Part shown: piece by piece, positions 45,302 through 57,788 of the stretch
Position numbering within the stretch: the first letter of the stretch is position 1
Layout of the letters: every line of letters starts with the position of its first letter
From: Streptomyces griseorubiginosus
Lineage (GTDB): Bacteria > Actinomycetota > Actinomycetes > Streptomycetales > Streptomycetaceae
DNA: 64,000 nucleotides
Reading direction: 5' to 3'
Assembly: GCF_001514195.1 (NCBI RefSeq)
Contig: NZ_KQ948735.1
Span: forward strand, 981,413-1,045,412
Notes under the pieces: model-generated
Database searches by the model: none
What the model was told of the DNA's origin: nothing
The model's input: only the letters and a program-made list of their open reading frames with translations
Made by a program: the position numbers and the translations under genes

Positions 45302-46501
45302 ATGCCGTTGACCCCCGAGGACGTGCGGAACAAGCAGTTCACGACCGTCCGCCTCCGAGAAGGCTATGACGAGGACGAGGTCGATGCCTTCCTCGACGAG
45401 GTCGAAGCCGAACTGACCCGCCTGCTCCGCGAGAACGAGGACCTGCGCGCCAAGCTGGCCGCGGCCACGCGCGCTGCTGCCCAGAACCAGCAGAACATGC
45501 GCAAGCCTCCGGAGCAGGACCAGCAGGGCGGCATGCAGCAGGGCGGTATGCAGCAGCAGGGTGGCATGCCCGGACAGGGGATGCCGCAGCAGGGCATGCG
45601 CGGACCCGGTCCCGGCGCTCCCGTACCGGCCGGCATATCTGGGCCGCCGCAGCAGATGGGTGGCCCCATGGGTGGTCCTCCCCAGCTGCCGAGCGGTGCG
45701 CCGCAGCTGCCCGCCGGCCCCAGCGGCCAGGGCGGCCCGCAGGGCCCCGGACCGATGGGTCAGGGTCCGATGGGTCAGGGCCCCATGGGTCAGGGCCCGA
45801 TGGGCCAGGGCACCATGGGCGGTCAGCCCATGCAGCAGATGGGTGGCCCGATGGGCGGCCCCATGGGCGGTCCGATGGGCGGCCCCGGTCAGGGCCCCGG
45901 TGGCGACAGCGCCGCGCGCGTCCTCTCGCTGGCCCAGCAGACCGCCGACCAGGCGATCGCCGAGGCCCGTTCCGAGGCCAACAAGATCGTGGGCGAGGCG
46001 CGTTCGCGTGCCGAGGGCCTCGAGCGTGACGCCCGTGCCAAGGCCGACGCCCTGGAGCGGGACGCGCAGGAGAAGCACCGCGTCGCGATGGGCTCCCTGG
46101 AGTCCGCCCGCGCCACGCTGGAGCGCAAGGTCGAGGACCTGCGTGGCTTCGAGCGCGAGTACCGCACGCGTCTGAAGTCGTACCTCGAGTCGCAGCTGCG
46201 TCAGCTGGAGACCCAGGCCGACGACTCGCTGGCTCCGCCGCGCACCCCGGCGACCGCGTCGCTGCCGCCGTCCCCGGCGCCTTCCATGGCCCCGGCCGGT
46301 GCGAGCGCCCCGTCGTACGGCGGCAACCCCGGCGGCATGGGCGGCGGTCCTTCGCCGGCCGCTCCGTCCTACGGCGGTCAGCAGCAGATGTCGCCCGCGA
46401 TGACCCAGCCGATGGCTCCGGTCCGGCCGCAGGGCCCCGGCCCGATGGGCCAGGCTCCGTCGCCGATGCGCGGCTTCCTGATCGACGAGGACGACAACTG
46501 A
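45302..46501 (+). CDS. divIVA: Polar growth scaffold DivIVA (Wag31 type)
   Basis: A 399-residue coiled-coil protein that marks hyphal tips and drives polar wall growth in Streptomyces. The N-terminal lipid-binding domain is [34 protein letters not shown] (residues 3-35) with a short coiled coil to ~60. Then comes an unusually long Gln/Gly/Met/Pro-rich insert (about 65-200) with MGQGP repeats, the second coiled coil (about 203-305), and a Pro/Gly-rich tail. GAGGTGAAG precedes the ATG. A strong terminator follows. Confidence 0.97.
   Translation: MPLTPEDVRNKQFTTVRLREGYDEDEVDAFLDEVEAELTRLLRENEDLRAKLAAATRAAAQNQQNMRKPPEQDQQGGMQQGGMQQQGGMPGQGMPQQGMRGPGPGAPVPAGISGPPQQMGGPMGGPPQLPSGAPQLPAGPSGQGGPQGPGPMGQGPMGQGPMGQGPMGQGTMGGQPMQQMGGPMGGPMGGPMGGPGQGPGGDSAARVLSLAQQTADQAIAEARSEANKIVGEARSRAEGLERDARAKADALERDAQEKHRVAMGSLESARATLERKVEDLRGFEREYRTRLKSYLESQLRQLETQADDSLAPPRTPATASLPPSPAPSMAPAGASAPSYGGNPGGMGGGPSPAAPSYGGQQQMSPAMTQPMAPVRPQGPGPMGQAPSPMRGFLIDEDDN
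45755..45814 (+). repeat. 15-bp tandem repeat inside divIVA
   Basis: Four near-identical 15-bp units starting ATGGGTCAGGG encode Met-Gly-Gln-Gly-Pro repeats in the low-complexity insert. Confidence 0.9.
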
Positions 46502-46537
46502 CGGCCTCTAGTACGCCTTAGGCGTCGGCAGCGTTCA

Positions 46538-46579
46538 GGGCGGGACCCCGGATCTTTCATCCGGGGTCCCGCCCTTTTA
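46538..46579 (+). terminator. Rho-independent terminator after divIVA
   Basis: A perfect 16-bp stem (46538-46553 with 46559-46574), loop CTTTC, followed by TTTTA. It closes the dcw cluster. Confidence 0.95.
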
Positions 46580-46640
46580 CGCGTGTTGATCACGGTGTCC
46601 CGGTAGGGAAGAGGCCTCGTTGTCGAAGAGGCATGGAGAA

Positions 46641-46668
46641 GGCCCGGCCCCCGCTCGGGGACCGGGCC
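46641..46668 (-). terminator. Hairpin after ileS
   Basis: A 12-bp stem with one mismatch (46641-46652 with 46657-46668), loop GCTC, 16 bases past the ileS stop on the minus strand. Confidence 0.65.
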
Positions 46669-46684
46669 GTCTTCTTGTCGGCGT

Positions 46685-49816
<3,132 letters not shown>

Positions 49817-50108
49817 CAGTCTTCCTCCGGCGGATGTGCTGCCTTCCGTCCGGAGGGACGAGAGCCTTCTTCTCTACGCCGGTCTCGGCGCGCTCCCGCG
49901 GTACCACCCTCCTTGGCCCGCCGGCACGGGGTGTGCGCCGGTGAGCCCCCTCATTGGGGTCGCGATGCCGGGTCTACGCCCCCTGCTGGGGGTTTCTTCC
50001 GGCGGCTCCGGGGTGATCTTCGCGTCGCGCTCGCCCCCGGGCTTCCACCGTCCCCGGGTCGCTCCTGGCTGCGTACGCCGCTACTCGTCCCCATCCACGC
50101 TTTTCGCT
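49817..50108 (-). promoter_or_regulatory. T-box riboswitch, translational type, upstream of ileS
   Basis: On the minus strand GGGTGGTACCGCGGG (49895-49909) is the T-box core that binds the uncharged tRNA acceptor end. Further upstream are a long stem I with a GAGTA bulge and an ATC isoleucine codon in GAAGATCACCCC as probable specifier. Downstream, the ileS Shine-Dalgarno CCGGAGG (49824-49830) can pair with CCTCCGG (49850-49856), so uncharged tRNA-Ile would free the ribosome-binding site. No T-run terminator is seen, as expected for actinobacterial ileS T-boxes. The 5' end is approximate. Confidence 0.92.
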
Positions 50109-50114
50109 CCGCCC

Positions 50115-50120
50115 AGTGTA
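50115..50120 (-). promoter_or_regulatory. Candidate -10 (TACACT) of the ileS leader
   Basis: TACACT on the minus strand would start transcription near 50108, just before stem I of the T-box. The -35 is unclear. The gap from here to 50404 has no gene I can support. Confidence 0.5.
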
Positions 50121-50404
50121 CGGCGCGTCGAGGACAGTGGCCGACCGGATTTCCCGGGCCGGGCGCCGAGGCCGCCGCGGGGCGCGGAGTGACCCGAATG
50201 GAGCGGCACGGCTGTTCGCATTCCGGGACGGCCGCTCCGGCGGATTACCTGGCGGGGAGCTGGGCACAACGCTTGCATGCTCCTCGCCCCGCGCGCGGGG
50301 GGCGGGCGAATCGGGCGGCGTGCCCCGTTGCCGCGGGACTCGAGTCGATTTATCGTCCCAGCACGATTCGCGAGCAAGATCACAATATGTGAAGGGGCCG
50401 CGGC

Positions 50405-51730
50405 ATGGTGGCTAAGAAGACCGCCGTACAGCAGTCGGCGTCGGGCCGGTCCACCGATGCCCGGGCCTCCGGCGGCGAGGCCAAGGAGACAGGCGGGAAG
50501 AAGAGTGCGCGGGGGGCGCCCGCCAAGGGTGCCGACAAGGCCGTCAAGGCCGTGAAGGCGGTCGGGGCGGCGGCCAGGAAGGCGGTGCCCCGGAAGGCGA
50601 GCGGCGCCAAGAAGGCCACGGCGGCCTCCGGCGGGCGCGGGGCCGCCGAGGAGGGGAGATCGGGCGGGAGAACGGCGGCCGAGGCGCCTGTGGGTGGGGC
50701 GGAGGAGGTCACCAAGGGCGTCGGCAAGGCCTCGGTCACGAAGACGTCCGGGGCCGCGAAGAAGTCGACGGCCGCGAAGAAGGCGGCGAGCGCTAAGAAG
50801 GCCGTGAGCGCTAAGAAGGCCGCGGTCGGGAAGAAGGCCGCGGTCGGGAAGAAGGCCGAGGCTTCCAAGAAGGCGGTCGGCAGGAAACCCGCGACCGCCG
50901 AGCAGCCCGCGGTCGCGGTAGTGAAGAAGACTCCGGGCACGAAGAAGGCCTCGGAGACGAAAAAGGCCCCGGACACGAAGAAGAAGGCGGTCGCGAAGAA
51001 GACCGCGGCGAAGAGCGCTGCCGCGGTGAAGGGCACGGCCGCGGCCAAGAGCACGGCCAAGAGCCCCACCGCGGCGAGGACCGCGGGGAAGAGGACGGCC
51101 GCCAAGGACACCGCTGTCACGGAGACGGTCGCCACGGAGGCCGGTGTTCCGCAGGGCACCTCCGGGGAGGGCACTCCCAAGAAGCGGGCGGCCAGGAAGA
51201 GCACGGCCAAGAAGGCGGGCGCGGCCGAGGCCGCGAAGAAGACGGGAGCCACGACGGTGGTTGCGAAGAAGACTCCTGGCACGGCCACGGCGGACAAGAA
51301 CGCCGTACCCGGCGCGCGTGCCTCCGCGGAACCCGGCGAACTCGCGGTACGCCCCGGCGAGGATCCCTGGACGCCCGAGGAGGTCGAGGAGGCGCGCGCG
51401 GAGCTGACGGCCGAGGTGCTGCGGCTGCGCACCGAGATCACCACCTCCGAGGAGTCCCTGGTCGGGCTCATGCGGGACTCCGGTGACGGCGCGGGCGACG
51501 ACCAGGCCGACACCGGCACGAAGAACATCACGCGGGAGAGCGAGATGGCCCTCGCGGCCAACGCGCGCGAGATGCTCACCCAGACCGAGCGCGCCCTCGG
51601 ACGCCTCGACGCCGGCACCTACGGTCTGTGCGAGAACTGCGGCAACCCCATCGGCAAGGCACGCATGCAGGCCTTCCCGCGCGCGACCCTGTGCGTGGAG
51701 TGCAAGCAGAAGCAGGAACGCCGGTACTGA
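50405..51730 (+). CDS. TraR/DksA C4 zinc-finger protein with long histone-H1-like Lys/Ala tail
   Basis: A 441-residue two-part protein. Residues 1-~320 are Lys/Ala/Thr-rich with repeated KKA, AKKA and GKKAAV units ([20 protein letters not shown]), like the C-terminal tail of histone H1 or mycobacterial HupB. Residues ~335-441 are a DksA/TraR domain: coiled coil ([20 protein letters not shown]) and the C4 zinc finger [14 protein letters not shown]...CVECK. The tail should bind DNA nonspecifically, the DksA-like part may contact RNA polymerase; the combined role is unknown. ATG 50405 with GAAGGGG upstream. Confidence 0.9.
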   Translation: MVAKKTAVQQSASGRSTDARASGGEAKETGGKKSARGAPAKGADKAVKAVKAVGAAARKAVPRKASGAKKATAASGGRGAAEEGRSGGRTAAEAPVGGAEEVTKGVGKASVTKTSGAAKKSTAAKKAASAKKAVSAKKAAVGKKAAVGKKAEASKKAVGRKPATAEQPAVAVVKKTPGTKKASETKKAPDTKKKAVAKKTAAKSAAAVKGTAAAKSTAKSPTAARTAGKRTAAKDTAVTETVATEAGVPQGTSGEGTPKKRAARKSTAKKAGAAEAAKKTGATTVVAKKTPGTATADKNAVPGARASAEPGELAVRPGEDPWTPEEVEEARAELTAEVLRLRTEITTSEESLVGLMRDSGDGAGDDQADTGTKNITRESEMALAANAREMLTQTERALGRLDAGTYGLCENCGNPIGKARMQAFPRATLCVECKQKQERRY

Positions 51731-51791
51731 GGGTGCTCGTGGGCGTGTCGTACCCTCGTCCTCAGTCAGGTACCTAGGTCGAGGGACTCAC

Positions 51792-52367
51792 GTGGCAGAG
51801 GCGGAGCGCATCATCGGTACGCCGGATACCCCAGAGGCGGCGGGGGCCGAGCCGGAGCAGGACCAGCAGGCGCGGTCCCGGGGCAAGCGCCGTGTCGCCG
51901 TGCTGTTCACGGTCGCCGCTTTCGCGTACGCCCTGGACCTCATCAGCAAGATGATCGTGGTCGCCAGGCTGGAGCACCACGAGCCGATCGAGATCATCGG
52001 TGACTGGCTGAAGCTGGAGGCGATCCGCAACGCGGGCGCGGCCTTCGGCTTCGGCGAGGCCTTCACGGTGATCTTCACGGTGATCGCGGCCGCCGTCATC
52101 GTGGTCATCGCCCGGCTGGCCCGCAAGCTCTACAGCCTGCCCTGGGCGATCGCGCTCGGTCTGCTGCTGGGCGGTGCCCTCGGCAACCTCACCGACCGGC
52201 TGTTCCGCTCGCCCGGCGTGTTCGAGGGGGCGGTGGTCGACTTCATCGCGCCCAAGCACTTCGCGGTCTTCAACCTCGCGGACTCGGCGATCGTGTGCGG
52301 CGGCATCCTGATCGTGCTGCTGTCCTTCAAGGGGCTCGACCCGGACGGCACCGTCCACAAGGGCTGA
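51792..52367 (+). CDS. lspA: Lipoprotein signal peptidase
   Basis: A 191-residue membrane aspartic peptidase that removes signal peptides from prolipoproteins. After a ~35-residue acidic/polar cytoplasmic extension come four helices. The catalytic Asp pair is in GNLTDRLFR and FNLADSAIV, with RNAGAAFGF as the conserved second motif. GTG 51792 with GAGGGA upstream. It lies 61 bases after the TraR gene and upstream of the RluD-type gene. Confidence 0.95.
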   Translation: MAEAERIIGTPDTPEAAGAEPEQDQQARSRGKRRVAVLFTVAAFAYALDLISKMIVVARLEHHEPIEIIGDWLKLEAIRNAGAAFGFGEAFTVIFTVIAAAVIVVIARLARKLYSLPWAIALGLLLGGALGNLTDRLFRSPGVFEGAVVDFIAPKHFAVFNLADSAIVCGGILIVLLSFKGLDPDGTVHKG

Positions 52368-52458
52368 GCGTCCAGGGCTGAGCGCCGGCCGAGCCCCGGC
52401 CTTCCGGTTTTCCACAGGGCCGGTCGGGGCCGTCCGGGCGGTCCGGCATACTCGACGG

Positions 52459-53403
52459 GTGAGCACGATTCCCGAGATCCGTACCCTGCCCGTGCCCGAC
52501 GGACTGGAGGGCGAGCGCGTCGACGCCGCCATCTCCCGCATGTTCGGCTTCTCCCGCACCAAGGCGGCCGAGCTCGCCGCCTCGGGGAAGGTCACGGTCG
52601 ACGGGTCGGTGGTCGGGAAGTCCGAGCGGGTGCACGGCGGGGCCTGGCTCGAGGTCGAGATGCCGCAGGCGCCCGCGCCGGTGCAGATCGTCGCCGAGCC
52701 GGTCGAGGGCATGGAGATCGTCCATGACGACGACGACGTGGTCGTGATCGTCAAGCCGGTCGGCGTGGCCGCGCACCCCTCCCCGGGCTGGACCGGGACC
52801 ACCGTGATCGGCGGGCTCGCCGCCGCCGGGTACCGGATCTCGACCTCCGGCGCCGCCGAGCGCCAGGGCATCGTGCACCGGCTCGACGTGGGCACCTCCG
52901 GGCTGATGGTCGTGGCCAAGTCGGAGCGGGCGTACACCTCGCTCAAGCGCCAGTTCAAGGAGCGCACGGTCGACAAGCGCTACCACACGCTCGTCCAGGG
53001 CCACCCGGACCCGACCAGCGGCACCATCGACGCACCCATCGGCCGGCACCCCCAGCACGACTACAAGTGGGCGGTCACCGCCGAGGGCAAGCCGTCCGTG
53101 ACGCACTACGACCTCATCGAGGCGTTCCGCGCGGCCTCCCTGCTCGACGTGAAGCTGGAGACCGGGCGCACCCACCAGATCCGCGTCCACATGGCGGCCC
53201 ACCGGCACCCCTGCGTCGGCGACCTGACGTACGGCGCCGACCCGACGCTCGCCAAGCGGCTCCGGCTGACCCGGCAGTGGCTGCACGCGGTGCGGCTCGG
53301 CTTCGAGCACCCCGGCGACGGGGAGTGGGTGGAGTTCGCGAGCGACTACCCCGAGGACCTCCTGCACGCGCTGGACCTGGTGCGCGAGGAGACCTACGGG
53401 TGA
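52459..53403 (+). CDS. rluD: RluA/RluD family pseudouridine synthase
   Basis: A 314-residue enzyme. An N-terminal S4 RNA-binding domain ([31 protein letters not shown]) is followed by the RluA catalytic domain with [15 protein letters not shown] (catalytic Asp) and [21 protein letters not shown]. It probably modifies 23S rRNA helix 69 uridines as RluD does; substrate assignment is by similarity. GTG 52459 has CATACT 6 nt upstream and is perhaps leaderless. The 3' end overlaps the acetyltransferase gene (GTGA). Confidence 0.92.
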   Translation: MSTIPEIRTLPVPDGLEGERVDAAISRMFGFSRTKAAELAASGKVTVDGSVVGKSERVHGGAWLEVEMPQAPAPVQIVAEPVEGMEIVHDDDDVVVIVKPVGVAAHPSPGWTGTTVIGGLAAAGYRISTSGAAERQGIVHRLDVGTSGLMVVAKSERAYTSLKRQFKERTVDKRYHTLVQGHPDPTSGTIDAPIGRHPQHDYKWAVTAEGKPSVTHYDLIEAFRAASLLDVKLETGRTHQIRVHMAAHRHPCVGDLTYGADPTLAKRLRLTRQWLHAVRLGFEHPGDGEWVEFASDYPEDLLHALDLVREETYG

Positions 53404-53870
53404 GCACGCCCGCCTACGAGGTGCGGGTCGCCGAGGACCCCGCCGACCGTGAGGCCTGCTTCACGGTCCGCAAGGAGGTCTTCGTCGGCGAGCAGGGCGT
53501 GCCCGAGGACATCGAGTACGACGCCTACGACGCCGTGGCGCTGCATGTGCTGGCCGTGCGGGAGGACGGGGTGCCGCTCGGGACGGGGCGGCTGCTGTTC
53601 GGCGAGGCCGCGGCCGGGAAGACCGGCGGGGACGCCTCGGTGGGGTCCCTGGGGCGGCTCGCGGTGACACAGGCGGCCCGGGGCCTCGGGGTGGGCGCCG
53701 CGCTGGTGCGGGCCATCGAGGACGCGGCTCGCGCGCGTGGCCTGGCCGCGGTGGATCTGCACGCGCAGACCCATGCGCTGGGGTTCTACGAGCGGCTGGG
53801 GTACGTGGCGTACGGGCCGGAGTTCCCGGACGCGGGGATCGCCCATCGGGCCATGCGGCGGGTGCTCTGA
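53400..53870 (+). CDS. GNAT family N-acetyltransferase (ElaA-like)
   Basis: A 156-residue acetyltransferase. Segments [36 protein letters not shown] (split here by the N-terminal fold), [25 protein letters not shown] with the acetyl-CoA pyrophosphate loop (RGLGVG), and [23 protein letters not shown] are typical. The acceptor is unknown. GTG 53400 overlaps the rluD stop. Four ~20-bp repeats begin at its 3' end. Confidence 0.92.
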   Translation: MSTPAYEVRVAEDPADREACFTVRKEVFVGEQGVPEDIEYDAYDAVALHVLAVREDGVPLGTGRLLFGEAAAGKTGGDASVGSLGRLAVTQAARGLGVGAALVRAIEDAARARGLAAVDLHAQTHALGFYERLGYVAYGPEFPDAGIAHRAMRRVL

Positions 53871-53940
53871 CGGCTGGGCGAGTGCTGTGACGCCTGGCGG
53901 GTGCTCTGACGGCGGGGCGGGTGCTGCGACGGCCTGACGG
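53858..53940. repeat. ~20-bp tandem repeat, four degenerate copies
   Basis: Units beginning GCGGGTGCTCTGACGG start at 53858, 53878, 53897 and 53917. The first includes the acetyltransferase stop codon. Nothing else is recognised before the antiporter gene. Confidence 0.7.
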
Positions 53941-54072
53941 TTGCGCGGGCTCCTGGGCCTGGTTCCGGACCGGGTCCGGTCGGTACTCGCAGGCGGCGAT
54001 CGGGCAGGTCCCCGGGTTGAGCGGGCAGACTTAAGGGACCAATGGTTCGTCGAGGCGCCCGGAGTTCTGACC

Positions 54073-55647
54073 GTGGATCAGCTGGCCCTGTTGTTCGTGT
54101 TGTTGCTGGGGGCTCTGATCAGCGTCCCGGTGGGGGACCGGTTCGGGTTGCCGGCGCCCGTGCTGATGACGCTGCTCGGGATCGTCCTCGCCGTGCTGGA
54201 CTTCGTGCCCAACGTCGACATCCCGCCCGAGCTGATCCTGCCCATCCTGCTGCCACCGCTGCTCTACGCCGCCGTCCGGCGCACCTCCTGGCGCCAGTTC
54301 ACGGCCAACAAACGGCCGATCTTCCTGCTCGCCGTCGCTCTCGTCTTCGTCACGACCCTGTGCGTGGCCGCGGTCGCCCACACCATCGTGCCGGGGCTGC
54401 CGCTCGCGGCCGCCGTCGCGCTCGGCGCGCTCGTCGCACCGCCCGACCCGGTCGCGGCCACCGCGGTCGCGGGCCAACTGGGTCTGCCCCGCAGGCTGGT
54501 GTCCATCCTGGAGGGCGAGGGGCTCTTCAACGACGTGACGGCGATCGTGCTGTACCACGTGGCCGTCGCCGCCGCTGTGAGCGGCTCCTTCACCCCGGGC
54601 GAGGCCGCCATCGAGCTGGTGCTCTCCGCCGTGGTGGCCGTCGCCGTGGGGCTCGTGCTGGGCTGGGGCGCCAACAAGCTGATGGACCTGCTGGGCGACG
54701 CGACCCTCCAGATCGGGCTCACGGTCCTCGTGCCGTACGCCTCCTACGTCCTCGCCGAGGAGCTGCACGGCTCCGGTGTGCTCGCCGTGCTGACCACCGC
54801 GCTGTTCCTCGCCGAGTACGGCACCGACGCCGACGACGTGATGACCCGGCTCGCCGGCCACACCTTCTGGGACATCGTCGACACGCTCGTCACCGGGGTG
54901 GCCTTCGGGCTCATCGGGCTGGAGCTGCACAACGCGATCAGGACCGCCTCCGGACGCTGGGGCGAGATGCTCGGCTGGGCCGGGGTGATCGTGGCCGTGG
55001 TCGTGTTCGTACGGCTCGCGTGGCTGCTGCCGGCGACCGCGCTCACCAAACGGATGCACGCCAAGCGGGATTACGAGGAGGAGATCCCGGTGGGGTGGCG
55101 GGAGACCGTCATCATGTGGTGGTCCGGGATGCGGGGCGTGGCGTCCGTCGCGCTGGCCCTGGCCATTCCGCTGGAGACCGACTCCGGGGCGGGGTTCCCC
55201 GACCGGGACGAGATCATCTTCATCGCGTTCGGGGTGATCATGGCGACCCTGGTGCTCCAGGGGCTGACCCTGCCATGGCTGGTGAAGCGGCTGGGGGTGA
55301 CGGCCGACTCCGAGCGGGAGAAGGAGTTCGAGAAGTCACTGGCGGTGCGGGCGGCGAAGGCGGCCAAGCGGCGGCTCAAGGAGATCGAGAGCGCCGAGGA
55401 GCTGTCGGAGGAACTGTCCGAGCAGATGCAGCGGCGGGCGTTCGAGATCGGTGTGCGGATCTACCCGGAGATGGGGGACGAGGAGCGGCGCGAGGCCCGG
55501 CGTCGGCTCAAGCGGATGCGGCGGATCCAGGGGGAGATGCTGAGCGCGGCGCGGCACGAGGTGCTCGCGGCGCGGAGCGAGCCGGGGGCCGACCCGGAGG
55601 TCGTGGACCGGGTGTTGCGGCATCTTGACGTTCGTAGCCTGCGGTGA
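54073..55647 (+). CDS. Na+/H+ antiporter (CPA1/NhaP type)
   Basis: A 524-residue monovalent cation:proton antiporter with about 12 helices (residues 1-400) and a charged cytoplasmic C-terminus of ~120 residues that is predicted helical (EKEFEKSLAVRAAKAAKRRLKEIESAE). Family motifs: PPDPVAATAVAGQLGLPRRL, EGEGLFNDVTAIV (ion-binding ND pair), and WSGMRGVASVALALAIPL. It adjusts pH and sodium. GTG 54073 starts the first helix (DQLALLFVLLLGALIS); upstream in-frame codons to 53941 look noncoding. Confidence 0.92.
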   Translation: MDQLALLFVLLLGALISVPVGDRFGLPAPVLMTLLGIVLAVLDFVPNVDIPPELILPILLPPLLYAAVRRTSWRQFTANKRPIFLLAVALVFVTTLCVAAVAHTIVPGLPLAAAVALGALVAPPDPVAATAVAGQLGLPRRLVSILEGEGLFNDVTAIVLYHVAVAAAVSGSFTPGEAAIELVLSAVVAVAVGLVLGWGANKLMDLLGDATLQIGLTVLVPYASYVLAEELHGSGVLAVLTTALFLAEYGTDADDVMTRLAGHTFWDIVDTLVTGVAFGLIGLELHNAIRTASGRWGEMLGWAGVIVAVVVFVRLAWLLPATALTKRMHAKRDYEEEIPVGWRETVIMWWSGMRGVASVALALAIPLETDSGAGFPDRDEIIFIAFGVIMATLVLQGLTLPWLVKRLGVTADSEREKEFEKSLAVRAAKAAKRRLKEIESAEELSEELSEQMQRRAFEIGVRIYPEMGDEERREARRRLKRMRRIQGEMLSAARHEVLAARSEPGADPEVVDRVLRHLDVRSLR

Positions 55648-55711
55648 CGGCTGTGCGAAGGCCGGGTGAATCGGGGTGAGGCGGCCGGGGGACGGTTTGT
55701 AGGGTCCACCC

Positions 55712-56452
55712 ATGGCTCGCAATGTGGTGATCAGTGGTGGCGGTACAGGGATCGGGCTCGCGGCGGCGCAGGTGTTCGCCGCGGAAGGGGACCGGGTGCT
55801 GCTGCTCGGGCGGCGCGCCGAGGTGTTGGAGAAGGCCGGGGTGCCGGGGGCGTTGACGTACGCCGCGGATCTCGCCGACGTCGACGCGGTGCGCGGGGTC
55901 GTCGGGTTCGTGGAGCGGGAGCTGGGGACCGTGGACGTGCTGATCCACAGTGCCGGGGGGAACGGGCAGCTGGAACCGGCCCTGGAGGCCGGGGACGCGC
56001 TGGATGCCGTCGCACACAACTGGACCGTGAACTTCCGACTCAATCTGCTGACCGCGGCGCTGCTCACCGAGGGGTTGAAGGAGCGGCTCGCCTCGCCGGG
56101 TGGGCGGGTGCTGTTCGTCAGTTCCATCGCCGCGTACCGGGGGTCCGGGAGCGGGGCGTACGGGGCGGCGAAGGCGGGGTTGCATCCGTACGCGCACGAT
56201 CTGGCGCGGGAGTTGGGGCCCCGGGGGATCACGGCGAACGTGGTGGCGCCGGGGTATGTCGAGGACACGGAGTTCTTCGGGGCGGCGATCGATCCCGCGC
56301 GGCGGGAGCGGCTTGTCGGTGACACGTTGACCGGGCGGGCCGGGACGCCGGGGGATGTCGCCGCCACGCTGCATTGGCTGGCGTCAGTGGGGGCGGGGCA
56401 TGTGACTTCTCAGGTTTTGCAGGTCAATGGGGGTGCGGAGAGGGGGCATTGA
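55712..56452 (+). CDS. Short-chain dehydrogenase/reductase
   Basis: A 246-residue classical SDR. Cofactor loop VISGGGTGIGLAAAQ at the N-terminus, LIHSAGGNG, catalytic Ser in VLFVSSIAA and YGAAK (Tyr-x3-Lys), then GPRGITANVVAPGYVEDTEF. It acts on an unknown alcohol or ketone with NAD(P)H. The ATG at 55712 has TAGGGT 6 nt upstream and no Shine-Dalgarno sequence, so it is probably leaderless. Confidence 0.92.
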   Translation: MARNVVISGGGTGIGLAAAQVFAAEGDRVLLLGRRAEVLEKAGVPGALTYAADLADVDAVRGVVGFVERELGTVDVLIHSAGGNGQLEPALEAGDALDAVAHNWTVNFRLNLLTAALLTEGLKERLASPGGRVLFVSSIAAYRGSGSGAYGAAKAGLHPYAHDLARELGPRGITANVVAPGYVEDTEFFGAAIDPARRERLVGDTLTGRAGTPGDVAATLHWLASVGAGHVTSQVLQVNGGAERGH

Positions 56453-56461
56453 CCGGTCGGT

Positions 56462-56513
56462 GGGCGGGTGCGGGTCCGTCGTGGTTGCTCGCGCAGTTCC
56501 CCGCGCCCCTGAG
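56462..56513. repeat. Second copy of the dispersed Streptomyces repeat
   Basis: The 24-mer from 56490 to 56513 is identical to 3913-3936, and the ~28 bases before it are also similar. Only one arm is present here. It lies between the convergent SDR and MscS genes. Confidence 0.8.
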
Positions 56514-56547
56514 TGGGTGCAGTCAACCGGCGCCATGACGGACCGTC

Positions 56548-57660
56548 CTAGCCGCGGCCCGTGCGGGGGACCTCCTGGGTTCGGCTCTGGCCGTTCCTCG
56601 TGTTGCCGTCCACTCGGTGGAACCCCGGTGCCAGTGTCGCGTCCGCCGTGTTGACCCTGGGGAGGGCGTACGGGTGGTGGTCGGTGAGCCAGCGGACCAT
56701 CTGTTCGCGGACCGTGACCCGGACCGTCCAGATGTCGTCGGCGTCCTTGGCGGTCACCAGGGCCCGTACCTGCATGGTGTTGGGGGTGGTGTCGGTGACG
56801 GCCAGGCCGTAGTCGCGGCCGTCCCAGGCCGGGCACTCGCGCAGGATGTCCCGCAGCCGCTCGCGCATCAGCTCCACCGGGGCCGTGTGGTCGACGTGCC
56901 AGTAGACGATGCCGGTCATCTGCGGGGTGCCGCGCGACCAGTTCTCGAACGGCTTCGAGGTGAAGTACGACACCGGCATGGTGATCCGGCGCTCGTCCCA
57001 GGTGCGGACCGTCAGGAAGGTCAGGGTGATCTCCTCGACGGTGCCCCACTCGCCGTCCACCACCACGGTGTCGCCTATGCGCACCATGTCGCCGAAGGCG
57101 ATCTGGAGCCCGGCGAACATGTTGCTGAGCGTGGACTGGGCGGCCACACCGGCGACGATGCCGAGGATTCCGGCGGAGGCCAGCAGCGAGGCGCCGGCCG
57201 CGCGCATCGCGGGGAACGTCAGCAGCATCGCGGCCACCGCCACCACGCCCACCGTGGCGGCGACCACCCGCATGATCAGCGTCACCTGGGTGCGCACCCG
57301 GCGGACCCGGGCGGCGTCGTGGTGGGCGCGCGCGTAGCGGCTGTAGGTGGTCTCCACGACGGCGGCCGCGATCCGGATCACCAGCCAGGCGGTCGCCCCG
57401 ATGAGGATCAGGGTCAGCGTCTGCCCGATGCCGGCGCCGTGCCGTCGCAGCGGCCGCACCTGGTCGTACGACCCTCTCAGCATGGCCGCGCAGAGCACGA
57501 GCATGTAGGGGATGCGGCCACGGCGCAGCAGACCCCACAACGGGGTCTCGCTGTGCCGGTCGTCGGCCTTGCGCAGCAGTCGGTCGGTGGCCCAGCCGAT
57601 CAGCAGGGTGAGCAGCACGGAGCCGCCGACCACGATCAGTGGGCGGAGTACGTTCTCCAT
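56548..57660 (-). CDS. MscS family mechanosensitive ion channel
   Basis: A 370-residue protein with four helices. The last is the pore-lining TM3-like AGASLLASAGILGIVAGVAAQ, followed by the MscS beta domain STLSNMFAGLQIAFGDMVRIGDTV and the VEEITLTFLTVRTWDERRITMP segment, then a mixed C-terminal domain. It opens on hypo-osmotic stress. ATG 57660 has TAGGTT 7 nt upstream and seems leaderless. The last ~25 residues are polar and variable. Confidence 0.93.
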   Translation of the reverse strand: MENVLRPLIVVGGSVLLTLLIGWATDRLLRKADDRHSETPLWGLLRRGRIPYMLVLCAAMLRGSYDQVRPLRRHGAGIGQTLTLILIGATAWLVIRIAAAVVETTYSRYARAHHDAARVRRVRTQVTLIMRVVAATVGVVAVAAMLLTFPAMRAAGASLLASAGILGIVAGVAAQSTLSNMFAGLQIAFGDMVRIGDTVVVDGEWGTVEEITLTFLTVRTWDERRITMPVSYFTSKPFENWSRGTPQMTGIVYWHVDHTAPVELMRERLRDILRECPAWDGRDYGLAVTDTTPNTMQVRALVTAKDADDIWTVRVTVREQMVRWLTDHHPYALPRVNTADATLAPGFHRVDGNTRNGQSRTQEVPRTGRG

Positions 57661-57788
57661 GACCCCGAACCTAACCGGCCCGGCAGGGGCATGAACATGT
57701 GACTTCTGCCGCGAAGTGGGTAGGCCCCCGGCCCCGCTCGCCGCCCGTGAGAAACGGCACTGTCGGTCCCGGCTGGCACCATGGCCTC

